From JANNBN01 sp031385545 (GTDB taxonomy: Bacteria; Actinomycetota; Acidimicrobiia; Acidimicrobiales; JANYDT01): a stretch of DNA of 64,000 bases. The translations under genes and the position numbers were made by a program. The DNA lies in contig JANNBN010000140.1 in assembly GCA_031385545.1 (NCBI GenBank), positions 62,001-126,000 on the forward strand, written 5' to 3'. Shown here one piece after another: positions 1 to 8,443 of this stretch (positions within the stretch are counted from its first letter, which is position 1; each line of letters opens with the position of its first letter). Below the pieces are notes generated by a model. It did not search any database. It had not been told where the DNA came from and was given only the letters and a program-made list of their open reading frames with translations.

Positions 1-1
1 A

Positions 2-409
2 GCCCGCCATGTCGCGTTCGGCGTGCTCAGCCTGAAAGAGGCATACGACGGGATGGGCGCCGCCGAGATCCGCGAACGTCAGGAGTTCGCGTTCGAAGCC
101 GGCATCCGCATGCGCGATCGCTTCCTGGCGCAGGAAGTATGGGAGCGCATGGGTGTCGATGTGCGCAAGATGGTGCAGATCCAGCTGGCATTGCCCAACG
201 AATACAAGGATTTCCAGCGCCTCTTGTTCTCCAAGATCGTGCCCAACTGCAAGAAACTCGGCCTGCTCGATGCCGGCGACGGCTGGCTGCGCCAGAAGTG
301 GACCGAGATCGGCGTCATCGAATTCGAAGACTGGGCCAACACCGGCGACGAATACCTCGAACTCGACGCAGTGGCCGCCGACCGCGCCGCTGGCACTCTC
401 GCCGGCTGA
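2..409 (+). CDS. Ferritin-like domain protein, C-terminal part (5' end outside window)
   Basis: The frame is open to the left edge and begins with ARHVAFG, the final metal-ligand helix motif (E..H type) of the ferritin-like diiron proteins common in actinobacteria. About 135 residues are visible. They include helical, charged stretches and an acidic tail ending in DRAAGTLAG. A GTG at 23 is internal, because the conserved motif precedes it. The missing N-terminal part should supply the other Glu ligands. Such proteins are usually annotated as ferritin-like without a known substrate. The partner reaction is not deducible here. Confidence 0.7.
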   Translation, partial: ARHVAFGVLSLKEAYDGMGAAEIRERQEFAFEAGIRMRDRFLAQEVWERMGVDVRKMVQIQLALPNEYKDFQRLLFSKIVPNCKKLGLLDAGDGWLRQKWTEIGVIEFEDWANTGDEYLELDAVAADRAAGTLAG

Positions 410-580
410 CCAGCCTGCAACCAAACCCAGTCAGCGTTGCGCGTATCTGGAGGGGGAGTTGTGTTTTTGCTGGGCCAAGCCTGTGGCCCAACACCCGATC
501 CCCAAATCGGCGGGCGGGCGCGGCAGACTGTGCCGGTGCCTGGTTCCGCTCCTCAGCCCCCGTCGGATTCATCCAATTCT

Positions 581-1486
581 TTGACCAGTTCTCGCCGACT
601 CGGCGCCGTTCTGGAACCGTTCGTCGGGTGTGTCTACTTCGCTCCCGAGTGCCACCAAGCGTACGAGTCGCTGGGTTTTGCCGGCAGTCTGCGCGGCGTG
701 AACGGGGTCGCCATGCCGGATGGCGTTGCTTACTTCACCAGCCGCGGCTCGTTGCTGGGCCAGGTCCACGGGAACCTGGTCGCCAGCGCGTTTGCCGTGT
801 TCAACCCCGCAGCGGTGATTCCGGCCGTGGCGCACGGGTGGACCATCACCGATGCGGCCAGCATCCGCTCCGCCCGCCAGAATGCTACGGCAGCGTTCCT
901 GCACCGCGTCCTGATCGGAGACCAGGCCCCGACACCGGCAGATCTCGCCCAGGTCGGCGTCGCACTCGCCCGGGCAGTCGACGCATGTGCAGTCGAGGGC
1001 CGGCCGCTCTTCGCAGGCGTGATGGCAGGCGCACCCCCCGAGGACGATCCGCTCGCAGCGGCCTGGTACCTCGGCGACGCGCTGCGCGAAGCTCGCGGCG
1101 ACAGCCACACTGCAGCGTGGATCTCGCACGCGCTTGACGCTGTTGAGATCGGCCTCCTCACCGAGGCGTATTGGGGTCTGCCGTTCAAATCGTATGTACG
1201 CACACGGGCATGGAACAACGAGCAGCTCGACGCCGGAATCGAACGGCTCACCGAGCGGGGGCTCGTCGATGATGGAACGCTGACCGAAGCTGGCCGCACC
1301 ATTCGCGAGCTGGTCGAGATGCGAACCGATGCCCAGATGAACGGCGCCGTCGCGGCGATGGGAACCGACCTTGACGCCGTGCTTGCCACGTTGCATCGCT
1401 GGTCGAATGCAGTCAGGGCGGCTCAGGGTTATCCGGCAGCTGGACCACACGATCTTGCCAACACCTCGTCAGAGACCAGACGATGA
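581..1486 (+). CDS. SCO6745-type conserved actinobacterial protein
   Basis: A protein of about 301 residues if started at TTG 581. The motif LEPFVGCVYFAPECHQAYES near the N-terminus, then the MPDGVAYFTSRGSLLG and AVFNP blocks, match what I recall of the SCO6745 family, which has a C-terminal winged-helix-like part (here LTERGLVDDGTLTEAGRTIRE, about residues 225-245). Function in the family is not established. An upstream GTG at 461 has a strong GGAGGGGGA ribosome site and would add 40 residues. That extension is low complexity and family members normally start just before the LEP motif, so the start is uncertain. The stop overlaps the start of the next gene by 4 nt (ATGA). Confidence 0.65.
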   Translation: MTSSRRLGAVLEPFVGCVYFAPECHQAYESLGFAGSLRGVNGVAMPDGVAYFTSRGSLLGQVHGNLVASAFAVFNPAAVIPAVAHGWTITDAASIRSARQNATAAFLHRVLIGDQAPTPADLAQVGVALARAVDACAVEGRPLFAGVMAGAPPEDDPLAAAWYLGDALREARGDSHTAAWISHALDAVEIGLLTEAYWGLPFKSYVRTRAWNNEQLDAGIERLTERGLVDDGTLTEAGRTIRELVEMRTDAQMNGAVAAMGTDLDAVLATLHRWSNAVRAAQGYPAAGPHDLANTSSETRR

Positions 1487-2568
1487 GCGCGGACGATGCA
1501 AGCAGCCACGGAGACCCAGTGGACGTCGTCACGTCGCATGCGACGGTCCGGATCACCAGCCCCGACAAAGTCTTTTTCCCAGCCATCGGGGCCACGAAAG
1601 GTGACCTCGTTCGCTACTACCAAGCCGTAGAAGTACCGGCCCTGGCAGCACTTGGCGGCCGCCCCACCATGATGGAGCGTTACCCGGACGGGGCCGGCGC
1701 GAAGTCCTTTTTCCAGAAGCGGGTTCCGGCGGGCGCTCCCCCATGGCTGCAGACCACGATCGTCTCGACACCGAACGGTACCGAGTCGAACGCAATGGTC
1801 ATTGCCGATCTCGCCCACCTGCTGTGGGCTGTCAACATTGGTTGCTTGGGGTTTCACCCGTGGCCGTACCTGGCGGCCGCACCGCACCGCACCGACGAAC
1901 TGCGCCTTGACCTTGACCCCCAGCCGGGCGTCACGTTCGCCATGGTGCAGGAAGCCGCCGCCGAGGTGAAACTCCTCCTTGACGCACACAGCGTCGTGTC
2001 GTTCCCGAAGACCACCGGCAACCGGGGCATCCACATATATGTGCGCTTACTGCCAATCCAAAACAGCTTTGCTGTCCGGTCCATGGCGGTGGCCATTGCT
2101 CGGGCGCTTGAACAGCGTCGGCCGGACCTGATCACCGCTGCCTGGTGGAAGGAAGAACGCGGACAACGGGTGTTCGTCGACTTCAACCAGAACGCACCGC
2201 ACAAGACCGTGTTCGGAGCGTGGGCCGTGCGGCCCAGGGTCGGTGGGCAGGTCTCCACCCCGTTCGCGTGGGACGAACTCGACTCGATCGACCCCGAAGC
2301 CCTCACGCTCCTCGTGGTTCCGGAACGGGTCCAGAAGCTGGGAAACCCGTGGGCAACGATGAACGATCATCCTCAGGACCCATCGCCACTCAACGACATG
2401 GTGGCAGCCGACACAGCCGCCGGGCTCCCGGACGCGCCATGGCCACCGGTCTACCCGAAGATGCCGAACGAGCCATCTCGTGTCGCCCCGAGTCGGGCGA
2501 AGAAGCCAGTAGCCCCGAAGAAGGGGCAAGATGCTGGAGAACCGACATCAACCGAAACCGAGCCGTAA
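1483..2568 (+). CDS. LigD-type polymerase/primase domain protein (stand-alone PolDom)
   Basis: 361 residues. This is the archaeo-eukaryotic primase-like polymerase domain used in bacterial non-homologous end joining. Motif I is LRLDLDP (Asp143 and Asp145, metal ligands), motif II is KTTGNRGIHIYV (about 176-187) and motif III is RVFVDFNQN (Asp233). The domain fills residues 20-300. The last 60 residues are Pro/Lys-rich and probably disordered. No ATP ligase or phosphoesterase domain is fused, so it must act with a separate ligase or Ku, neither of which is in the window. It starts inside the stop of the preceding gene (ATGA), so the two are probably co-transcribed. Confidence 0.85.
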   Translation: MSADDASSHGDPVDVVTSHATVRITSPDKVFFPAIGATKGDLVRYYQAVEVPALAALGGRPTMMERYPDGAGAKSFFQKRVPAGAPPWLQTTIVSTPNGTESNAMVIADLAHLLWAVNIGCLGFHPWPYLAAAPHRTDELRLDLDPQPGVTFAMVQEAAAEVKLLLDAHSVVSFPKTTGNRGIHIYVRLLPIQNSFAVRSMAVAIARALEQRRPDLITAAWWKEERGQRVFVDFNQNAPHKTVFGAWAVRPRVGGQVSTPFAWDELDSIDPEALTLLVVPERVQKLGNPWATMNDHPQDPSPLNDMVAADTAAGLPDAPWPPVYPKMPNEPSRVAPSRAKKPVAPKKGQDAGEPTSTETEP

Positions 2569-2629
2569 CGCCCTCACGTGTTGCATTTGCTTCAAGGTCG
2601 CTCCCGAGATTGCCGACAACCGTTCCACC

Positions 2630-2670
2630 CACTGATCCACCAAGCACTGATCCACAAGCACTGATCCACC
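2630..2670 (+). repeat. Short tandem repeat, about 14 bp x 2.8
   Basis: Units CACTGATCCACCAAG, CACTGATCCACAAG and CACTGATCCACC follow each other 12 nt upstream of the HAD hydrolase start. The region is non-coding. It may be slipped-strand expansion or a regulatory site; nothing else supports a function. Confidence 0.6.
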
Positions 2671-2681
2671 GAACCTCCCCG

Positions 2682-3485
2682 ATGAAGACCACTTCCCCCA
2701 CCCAACCCACTCCTGCGCCCGCCCAAACGGATTCTCCCGACGCAACACTCAGCCACCTGGCCGAGATCAGCGGGGTCGAGACCGTTGCGTTCGACGCCGA
2801 CGACACGCTGTGGCACAACGAAGACGGCTTCCACCAGGTCGAGCAGCAATTCGCTGCCCTCGTCACACCGTACGCCGCAGGGGTAGACCCGCTCGCGGCG
2901 CTGGCCGACAAGGAACGCGAGAACGTCACCGTGTTCGGCTACGGCGTGAAGTCGTTCACGTTCTCCATGGTCGAAGTAGCAAGCGCGCTGACCAAACTCC
3001 ATACCGACGCCAAGACGATGTCTGAGATGGTTCACGAGATCGTGGGCTACGGCCGATGGCTGCTCACGCGCGAAACGGTTGTCTTCGAAGACGCGGTGCC
3101 GGTTCTCGACGCGCTGGCCGGCCGATACCGCCTGGTGCTCATCTCCAAAGGCGACGCGCACCATCAACTGTCGAAGGTTCGAGAATCCGGGCTGCACGAC
3201 CATTTCGATCATGTGGAAATTGTGAACGAAAAGGACCCGGCCACCTACCGGGGACTGGGTACCAAGCACCGGTTCGACCTCGAGCGATTCGTGATGGTCG
3301 GCAACTCTGTGAAGTCCGACATTCTTCCGGTGCTGGAGATCGGCGGCCACGCCGTGCACATCCCGTACACGTTCACATGGGCGCTGGAACACGCCGAGAT
3401 CACCGAGGACCATCCGGCACGGGCACGGTTCAGGCAGCTGGACCGGCTGGCCCAGGTGCCAGACCTGCTGGCCGCAGCCGCCTAG
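2682..3485 (+). CDS. HAD-superfamily hydrolase (YjjG-like phosphatase)
   Basis: 267 residues. HAD motif I is VAFDADDTLWHN (Asp38 nucleophile, Asp40 acid/base). Motif II lies in LVLISKGD (about 150), the motif III lysine in VNEKDPATY, and motif IV in MVGNSVKSDI. The helical cap between residues 50 and 120 indicates a subclass I enzyme such as a 5'-nucleotidase or phosphoglycolate-type phosphatase. The substrate is not resolved. ATG 2682 is preferred because the 25-residue Thr/Pro-rich leader directly precedes the conserved domain and the frame upstream is non-conserved. The C-terminus nearly meets the convergent next gene. Confidence 0.8.
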   Translation: MKTTSPTQPTPAPAQTDSPDATLSHLAEISGVETVAFDADDTLWHNEDGFHQVEQQFAALVTPYAAGVDPLAALADKERENVTVFGYGVKSFTFSMVEVASALTKLHTDAKTMSEMVHEIVGYGRWLLTRETVVFEDAVPVLDALAGRYRLVLISKGDAHHQLSKVRESGLHDHFDHVEIVNEKDPATYRGLGTKHRFDLERFVMVGNSVKSDILPVLEIGGHAVHIPYTFTWALEHAEITEDHPARARFRQLDRLAQVPDLLAAAA

Positions 3486-3493
3486 CAGTTGCG

Positions 3494-4804
3494 TCAGCCG
3501 CCATCGCCCTGAACGACCGGGGCGACCTGTCCGTCCCACCAGAACGCTGACGGCAGGATGGCCGAGCGACCACCGTTCGGGCCGGTGGGTTCAGCGAGAC
3601 GGGCAACGTCTTTCGGGTCTGCCCACCATCCCCCGCTTCCTTCGTTACCGAACCCAACGTTCCAACGGTCGTTTTCACCGACGCTGGCGTGAACCTCGAA
3701 AAGCACTTCGTAGACGTCGGTCAGCGGCGCCACACGGGTCTCATCTTCGAAGCTCACACCGATGGTGCGGGGATCCTGGTTGACCAGGCGGTTGAACCCG
3801 CCCATCTGTGCCGCGGGGTTGGAGCCGAGCAACGCATTGATGGACGCTGTGGCCCGGTAGAACTCGTCAGGCTGTGCACGAAGCGCTCCGGCGAGCTGAG
3901 GCAGGGCCGAGTCGAACCGGTTGTCCGTCGTTTCCGGTGCGTTCCAGGCCAAGCTGAACCGCATCCCGAGGGCGACGACAGGTCCTTTGGCCGGCGGCCC
4001 GGACGAGCACCGACCTGCGCTGGCGACACGCTTGGCCGGCTCACCGACCATGTCCGACCCAGCCACGAACGTGACCCGCTGGCGAGGGTTGTCGGCAGTC
4101 TCGGCGAACGTTGGTCCGCCGGTCCAGCCAGCTTTTCCGGGCGGCTCGAGGGCGAGCCAAAACTGCAACATTCCAGTGCGGGGCAACGACTGCAGGGTGG
4201 AGGCGTTGCCCTGCGCCGCAGGGAGCGCAGGCAGGTCGGCAAGGTTGAGCTGGGCAACCATGCACAGCGGCTGACCGGTCTCGTCGACCGGTGCGCTGAG
4301 CGAAGCAGGGAGGTCCGAGGTTCCGTAGAGGTGGCTGGACCACACCGTTGGCGAGTCGATGATGTCGCTGTATTCGACGTTGATGACCGGGCGAACTGCT
4401 TCCGCGAGTTCGGCCTGGTACGCAAGCAGGTCTGGGCCAGCGTCCGGGGGCGCTGGGTCGAAGGTGACCTGATTCAAAGGAGTGACCACCGTGTCGGGAG
4501 ACGCAGACGCCGGCGCGATCGAGCCGACCGGTGCAGCCACGCTGACCGGGGCGAGAGTGGTTGACGGGTCAGCCGAGACGTTACGCAACAGCAACCCTAT
4601 GGCGGCGACGAGCGTGACGAGCGTCAGCCCAGCCATGATCGGGCGCGAGCGCCCTTGGTTTGAAACCGGGGTCGTGAACGGCGGTGGCACCGGTGCCGAG
4701 GTGTGGTCGTACTTCGTCACTGTTTCACCGAGGCCGGCGGCGTCCCCTGCATCGCCGGCCGGGTCGGTAACCGGGCCGTGGCTCGGATCGGCAGGCTGCG
4801 TCAC
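3494..4804 (-). CDS. Membrane-anchored DUF1963 (YwqG-like) protein
   Basis: 436 residues with a GTG start. A 55-residue cytoplasmic leader precedes one hydrophobic segment (IMAGLTLVTLVAAIGLLL, about 56-73) and an Ala/Pro/Ser-rich spacer. The extracytoplasmic domain carries the DUF1963 signature blocks: AQLNLADLPALP, LPRTGMLQFWLAL, and a C-terminal ASVGENDRWNVGFGNEGSGG. The function of DUF1963 is unknown. The start overlaps the stop of the upstream minus-strand gene by 4 nt (GTGA), indicating translational coupling. Confidence 0.7.
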   Translation of the reverse strand: MTQPADPSHGPVTDPAGDAGDAAGLGETVTKYDHTSAPVPPPFTTPVSNQGRSRPIMAGLTLVTLVAAIGLLLRNVSADPSTTLAPVSVAAPVGSIAPASASPDTVVTPLNQVTFDPAPPDAGPDLLAYQAELAEAVRPVINVEYSDIIDSPTVWSSHLYGTSDLPASLSAPVDETGQPLCMVAQLNLADLPALPAAQGNASTLQSLPRTGMLQFWLALEPPGKAGWTGGPTFAETADNPRQRVTFVAGSDMVGEPAKRVASAGRCSSGPPAKGPVVALGMRFSLAWNAPETTDNRFDSALPQLAGALRAQPDEFYRATASINALLGSNPAAQMGGFNRLVNQDPRTIGVSFEDETRVAPLTDVYEVLFEVHASVGENDRWNVGFGNEGSGGWWADPKDVARLAEPTGPNGGRSAILPSAFWWDGQVAPVVQGDGG

Positions 4805-5466
4805 GGGTTCACCAGCGAGAAATGCTCCGGTGCACGCCCACGCACGCCAGCCCGGGCAATGTGACCGTTGCTGCGGACCCGACCGTCGGCGATGAGTTCG
4901 GTGACAGCCTTCTTCACCGTCATCAGGCTTGCGCCGGCCGAGGTCATCGCTTCAGCCATGGTGAACGACCCTGGCTGCTGCAGTGCCCATTGCTTGACCA
5001 CGGCGCCGGACACATTGGTACCGCGCTGGCGCTGTGGCGATGCCACCCGCGTGGACGCACCATCGCGGGTCTTGCGAGCAGCGCGATCATGGATCGAACC
5101 ATGCCCGAGATCGAAGCCTGCTTCAGCCAGCACGACCGGTGAGACTCCGACCGCCTTCAGCGCCCCGACAGTGATCTGGTTCAGGTCCGCCCAGCGACGG
5201 CCGAAGCGGACGAACCCTTCGAGCAGGGCCGAGCCGTCGACCTGCTTGGCGCGTTCCAGGTCGGAGAGCAGCATCAGCTTGGCAACGACATCGGATTCGT
5301 TGGCTACCCGCGCTTCGAGCGATGAGATGAGCTCGTCGTCGCGCGCGCTTGCGGGGTTGAGAACAAACTCCAGGTAGCGGCGGACGGCCGTGGTGGGTTC
5401 ATCCTCGCCAGCGCTACCAGCGCTTCCGGTCTGTTCAGCGTTTCCAGTGTGTTCAGCGGGGTTCAC
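4801..5466 (-). CDS. Conserved hypothetical protein with C-terminal winged-helix-like segment
   Basis: 221 residues from GTG 5466; the open frame continues upstream but that part is not conserved in character. After a short Gly/Ala/Glu leader comes a helical domain (AVRRYLEFVLNPASARDDEL, residues 27-100). The C-terminal 70 residues (VVKQWALQQPGSFTMAEAMT ... MTVKKAVTELIADGRVRSNG) read as a winged helix-turn-helix. I do not recognise the family. It forms an operon with the DUF1963 protein downstream, so a regulatory role for that operon is conceivable but unproven. Confidence 0.6.
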   Translation of the reverse strand: MNPAEHTGNAEQTGSAGSAGEDEPTTAVRRYLEFVLNPASARDDELISSLEARVANESDVVAKLMLLSDLERAKQVDGSALLEGFVRFGRRWADLNQITVGALKAVGVSPVVLAEAGFDLGHGSIHDRAARKTRDGASTRVASPQRQRGTNVSGAVVKQWALQQPGSFTMAEAMTSAGASLMTVKKAVTELIADGRVRSNGHIARAGVRGRAPEHFSLVNP

Positions 5467-5503
5467 GTCGGTCAGGCTACCGGTGCACGGACCGAACGTG
5501 GCG

Positions 5504-6661
5504 TCACCGGTCGGTTCGCACCGCGTCTGCGCCAAGAAGCCACGTGATGCCCTCACCCGGAGCGACCGCAGCGAGATGCACCGTCCAACCACGCTGTGTG
5601 TCGCCAGCATCGCCGGTGCCACCGGCGAACTCGTCGCCGAGGGTCGGCTCAACGACTGGCTGTTTGTCGGTTCCGGTCGGAGTTGACCACGTGAACCAGT
5701 GCAGCGACCGCAATGCCGAAGCCAACGATTCCAGCAGCTGCGGGCCTGCTGACGCCACCGGTTCGCCGTCCAGGTCGTCTGCGATTCCTGTGAGCTGCAG
5801 AAGCACCCACCACAGCGCGGAGCGGCTGGCTGCGAGGCCACGGCGGCGTCCATTCGGCCCACCGGACGCACCGAGCCACGCGAGATACCGCAACGCCGTT
5901 TCCTGCGGAAGAGCGAACACCTGGACCGACTCGCACTGCTCGTTCCTCCTCGCAGCCCACACCCCAACGGCGTCCTGGACATCGCCATCGACAGCAACGG
6001 TCATGACCGACCATTGCAATGTCTGCGACCACGGTGCGAGCACGGCAGCGAACGCCTCGCAGGTCGCCTGGTCCTCCATGGTCTGTACCGTTGGACCAGA
6101 GGCCCGCCCAGGTCCGACACGGCTCTCCACTCGGCCGCCGGTGGCTCCGTCGGGGAGGATCGGGGCGAGATGCTCCACCCGGTCGAGGTGGTAGACGACA
6201 GGCCCATAGGCCGGCTCCCACGGTTGCAGCGCAGCGGGCACATCGAACACCGCCGGAAGGCTGCGAAAGATATCATCCGTGCGCAGATCATCGCCAAGAG
6301 CGACGCACTCGTGTGCGAACACCGCCGATGCAGGAGTTGGTTCGAGGTGAGCAACCAGCTCGTCCCACGAATGAGTGGATGCGGCCACCTCTGCAAACGG
6401 GCCGAGCGTATAACGCGACAGCGTTGATTCGAGCACGCCTGCAGCAAGATGCCCGGGTCCGTCGAGGGCAAGCCGATACTCTGCCCACGCGGCCGCCGGC
6501 CACCACTGGTGGCCCCTGGCCACCGCCAGCCGGCAGCTGTCCCGAAGCTCTACCACCGCGTCCCAACGATCATCAGTACACAGACTGTCGATGTCTGCGA
6601 TGAGCCGTCGAATCTGCGCACTCTCGTCGTGTGACCCGTCGGAGATCATCGGGGCACGCAT
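5504..6661 (-). CDS. Conserved hypothetical protein, about 385 residues
   Basis: The protein is Trp- and Ala-rich and soluble, with an N-terminal helical region (IRRLIADIDSLCTDDRWDAV) suggestive of a TPR-like fold. Its C-terminal half contains ALWWVLLQLTGIADDLDGEP and WFTWSTPTGTD. No catalytic motif is evident and I do not recognise the family. ATG 6661 or ATG 6649 can start it. The frame further upstream encodes a repetitive WVPWVPCLPCLPWGPG stretch antisense-overlapping the rdgB tail and is unlikely to be translated. It is probably co-transcribed with rph and rdgB. Confidence 0.55.
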   Translation of the reverse strand: MRAPMISDGSHDESAQIRRLIADIDSLCTDDRWDAVVELRDSCRLAVARGHQWWPAAAWAEYRLALDGPGHLAAGVLESTLSRYTLGPFAEVAASTHSWDELVAHLEPTPASAVFAHECVALGDDLRTDDIFRSLPAVFDVPAALQPWEPAYGPVVYHLDRVEHLAPILPDGATGGRVESRVGPGRASGPTVQTMEDQATCEAFAAVLAPWSQTLQWSVMTVAVDGDVQDAVGVWAARRNEQCESVQVFALPQETALRYLAWLGASGGPNGRRRGLAASRSALWWVLLQLTGIADDLDGEPVASAGPQLLESLASALRSLHWFTWSTPTGTDKQPVVEPTLGDEFAGGTGDAGDTQRGWTVHLAAVAPGEGITWLLGADAVRTDR

Positions 6662-6665
6662 CGGT

Positions 6666-7439
6666 TCATGCGGACCCCTGGTCCGCGTTCCCGGACCCCA
6701 AGGCAGGCAAGGCAGGCAAGGAACCCAAGGCACCCAATTTGCGGGCGAGATCGGCAAGTGCTCGTGCCCGATGAGACTGCGCATTCTTCTGATCAGCGGT
6801 CATCTGCGCGAACGTGAGCACCGGCGGGTTGAGGTCGCCCAGCCCCACGGACCGAGCCCCCAGCTGGCCCGTTGGAACGAATACGGGGTCGTACCCGAAC
6901 CCGTTGGCGCCAACGGCAGCGGTGGCGATGGTTCCGTCGACCCGGCCGTGTCCGACCAGTTCGGAACCATCAGGGAAACAGACCATGGCAACGGTGCGAA
7001 ACGACGCTGACCGAGCATTCGGCTGCACCGCTCCAGCCAAGTCGAGCAGTTCCAGCAGGAGCGCAACGTTTTCGCTATCCGATGCAGTTTCGCCCGCGAA
7101 CCTGGCCGACCGCACGCCCGGACGGCCGGCGAGCGCGTCGACGAACAAACCGGTGTCATCCGCGACGGCTGCCATACCCGTTGCTCGGCACACCGCCAGC
7201 GCCTTGAGGCGTGCGTTGCCCTCCAGCGTGTCAGCGTCTTCGACGACGTCGGGCACGTGGTGGGGCCGAGGAGCAACGCTGACGTGCGGCATCAGCTGCT
7301 GGAGCATGTTCTGGATCTCGGTGACCTTGTGCGGGTTGGCCGAAGCCATCACGAGTTGCAGCTCCGATGCACCGGCGATATCGCATGCCGACGCACCAGC
7401 CCTCTCCCCAGCAATGTCACCCGGTCGGTCGAGAGCCAC
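6666..7439 (-). CDS. rdgB: RdgB/HAM1 non-canonical purine NTP pyrophosphatase
   Basis: 257 residues. It hydrolyses XTP, ITP and dITP to monophosphates, cleaning the nucleotide pool. Family blocks visible are LVMASANPHKVTEI (about 29-42, usually ATxNxxK), EGNARLKALA, AVADDTGLFVDAL with the metal-binding Asp, GVRSARFAG, and GANGFGYDPVFVP. The GTG start lies 4 nt after the rph stop, giving an rph-rdgB operon as in many actinobacteria. The C-terminal LGALGSLPALPALGSG comes from a short tandem repeat in the DNA (around 6695-6740). Confidence 0.93.
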   Translation of the reverse strand: MALDRPGDIAGERAGASACDIAGASELQLVMASANPHKVTEIQNMLQQLMPHVSVAPRPHHVPDVVEDADTLEGNARLKALAVCRATGMAAVADDTGLFVDALAGRPGVRSARFAGETASDSENVALLLELLDLAGAVQPNARSASFRTVAMVCFPDGSELVGHGRVDGTIATAAVGANGFGYDPVFVPTGQLGARSVGLGDLNPPVLTFAQMTADQKNAQSHRARALADLARKLGALGSLPALPALGSGNADQGSA

Positions 7440-7443
7440 GGTC

Positions 7444-8193
7444 TCAGCGCGGGTCGAACGCGCGGCTGAGAGGAGGGACGGCGAGCAACTCGCGTTGCGC
7501 AGCCACGATGTGCCCGATGCCCAGTTCGGCGAGGGCGATCAGTTCGTTCAGCGGACCCCGGCCGAACGTGCGGCCTTCTGCCGTTCCCTGCAGTTCGGTG
7601 AACTCGCCGGCCCCCGTCATGACCACGTTCATGTCGACCTCGGCGGTGGAGTCCTCGGAGTAATCCAGGTCGAGCATCGGCGTGCCCTTCACAATCCCCA
7701 CCGAGACCGCTGCTAGCTCTGACACCAGCGGTACTGCCGACAGAGAACCCGCTGCCACCAGCCGCGAACACGCGTCGTGCAATGCCACGTACGCCCCGCA
7801 GATACTTGCCGTGCGGGTGCCGCCGTCGGCCTGCAACACGTCGCAATCGACGATGATCTGACGCTCGCCGAGCGCCCTGAGATCCGTGACGCTACGCAGT
7901 GATCGGCCGATGAGCCGCTGGATTTCCTGAGTACGGCCGGACTGTTTGCCCTTGGCCGCTTCGCGGTCCACGCGCTCCGGGGAGCTGCCCGGGAGCATCG
8001 AGTATTCAGCGGTGACCCACCCCTTCTGCGAGCCCCGCATCCAGCGTGGGACGTCGTCGTCGACGGATGCGGTCACCAGCACGCGGGTTCGGCCGAACGA
8101 CACCAGAACCGAACCGGCGGCGAACTCGGTGTAGTCCCTGACGAAGGTCACCGGACGAAGGTCCGAAGGGCTACGGTCATAACTGCGGGTCAT
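7444..8193 (-). CDS. rph: Ribonuclease PH
   Basis: 249 residues. This is a phosphorolytic 3'-5' exoribonuclease that trims tRNA 3' ends. Signature segments are RSYDRSPSDLRPVTF at the N-terminus, GSVLVSFGRTRVLVTASV, GWVTAEYSMLPGSSPER, QRLIGRSLRSV, QADGGTRTASICGAYVAL and LDLDYSEDSTAEVDMNVVMT. ATG 8193 matches the usual family start; the upstream extension is not conserved. The gene is followed directly by rdgB. Confidence 0.95.
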   Translation of the reverse strand: MTRSYDRSPSDLRPVTFVRDYTEFAAGSVLVSFGRTRVLVTASVDDDVPRWMRGSQKGWVTAEYSMLPGSSPERVDREAAKGKQSGRTQEIQRLIGRSLRSVTDLRALGERQIIVDCDVLQADGGTRTASICGAYVALHDACSRLVAAGSLSAVPLVSELAAVSVGIVKGTPMLDLDYSEDSTAEVDMNVVMTGAGEFTELQGTAEGRTFGRGPLNELIALAELGIGHIVAAQRELLAVPPLSRAFDPR

Positions 8194-8261
8194 GGCAAAA
8201 CCATAGATCGGCCATCGATCCGCCCACGACGTGGCACCCAAGCGAACGGGGCGACTGCCGC

Positions 8262-8317
8262 CGGAACATCCGGAACATCCGGAACATCCGGAACATTCAG
8301 AACATCCGGAACATCAC
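8262..8317. repeat. 9-bp tandem repeat (GGAACATCC, about 6 units)
   Basis: GGAACATCC recurs about six times with one or two substitutions in the intergenic region between divergent rph (start 8193) and the DUF1800 gene (start 8444). Nothing else recognisable occupies 8194-8443. The unit contains GGA..TCC dyads, so the array can also fold weakly. The array could influence either promoter. Confidence 0.7.
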
Positions 8318-8443
8318 TGGTAACGCTTCGGACACTCACGCCGGCGAGCGGCAGTCATCAGCGTGAGCGAAGAGCCCATGAACGCCACCCCAATCACGGG
8401 GTGAATCCGCCTTCCGATCTCAACCGAGAGGCTGCACCTGCCG

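Noticed and set aside
8262..8317. Array of 9-bp repeats as a mini CRISPR
   Set aside because: Units are contiguous with no spacers and far too short.
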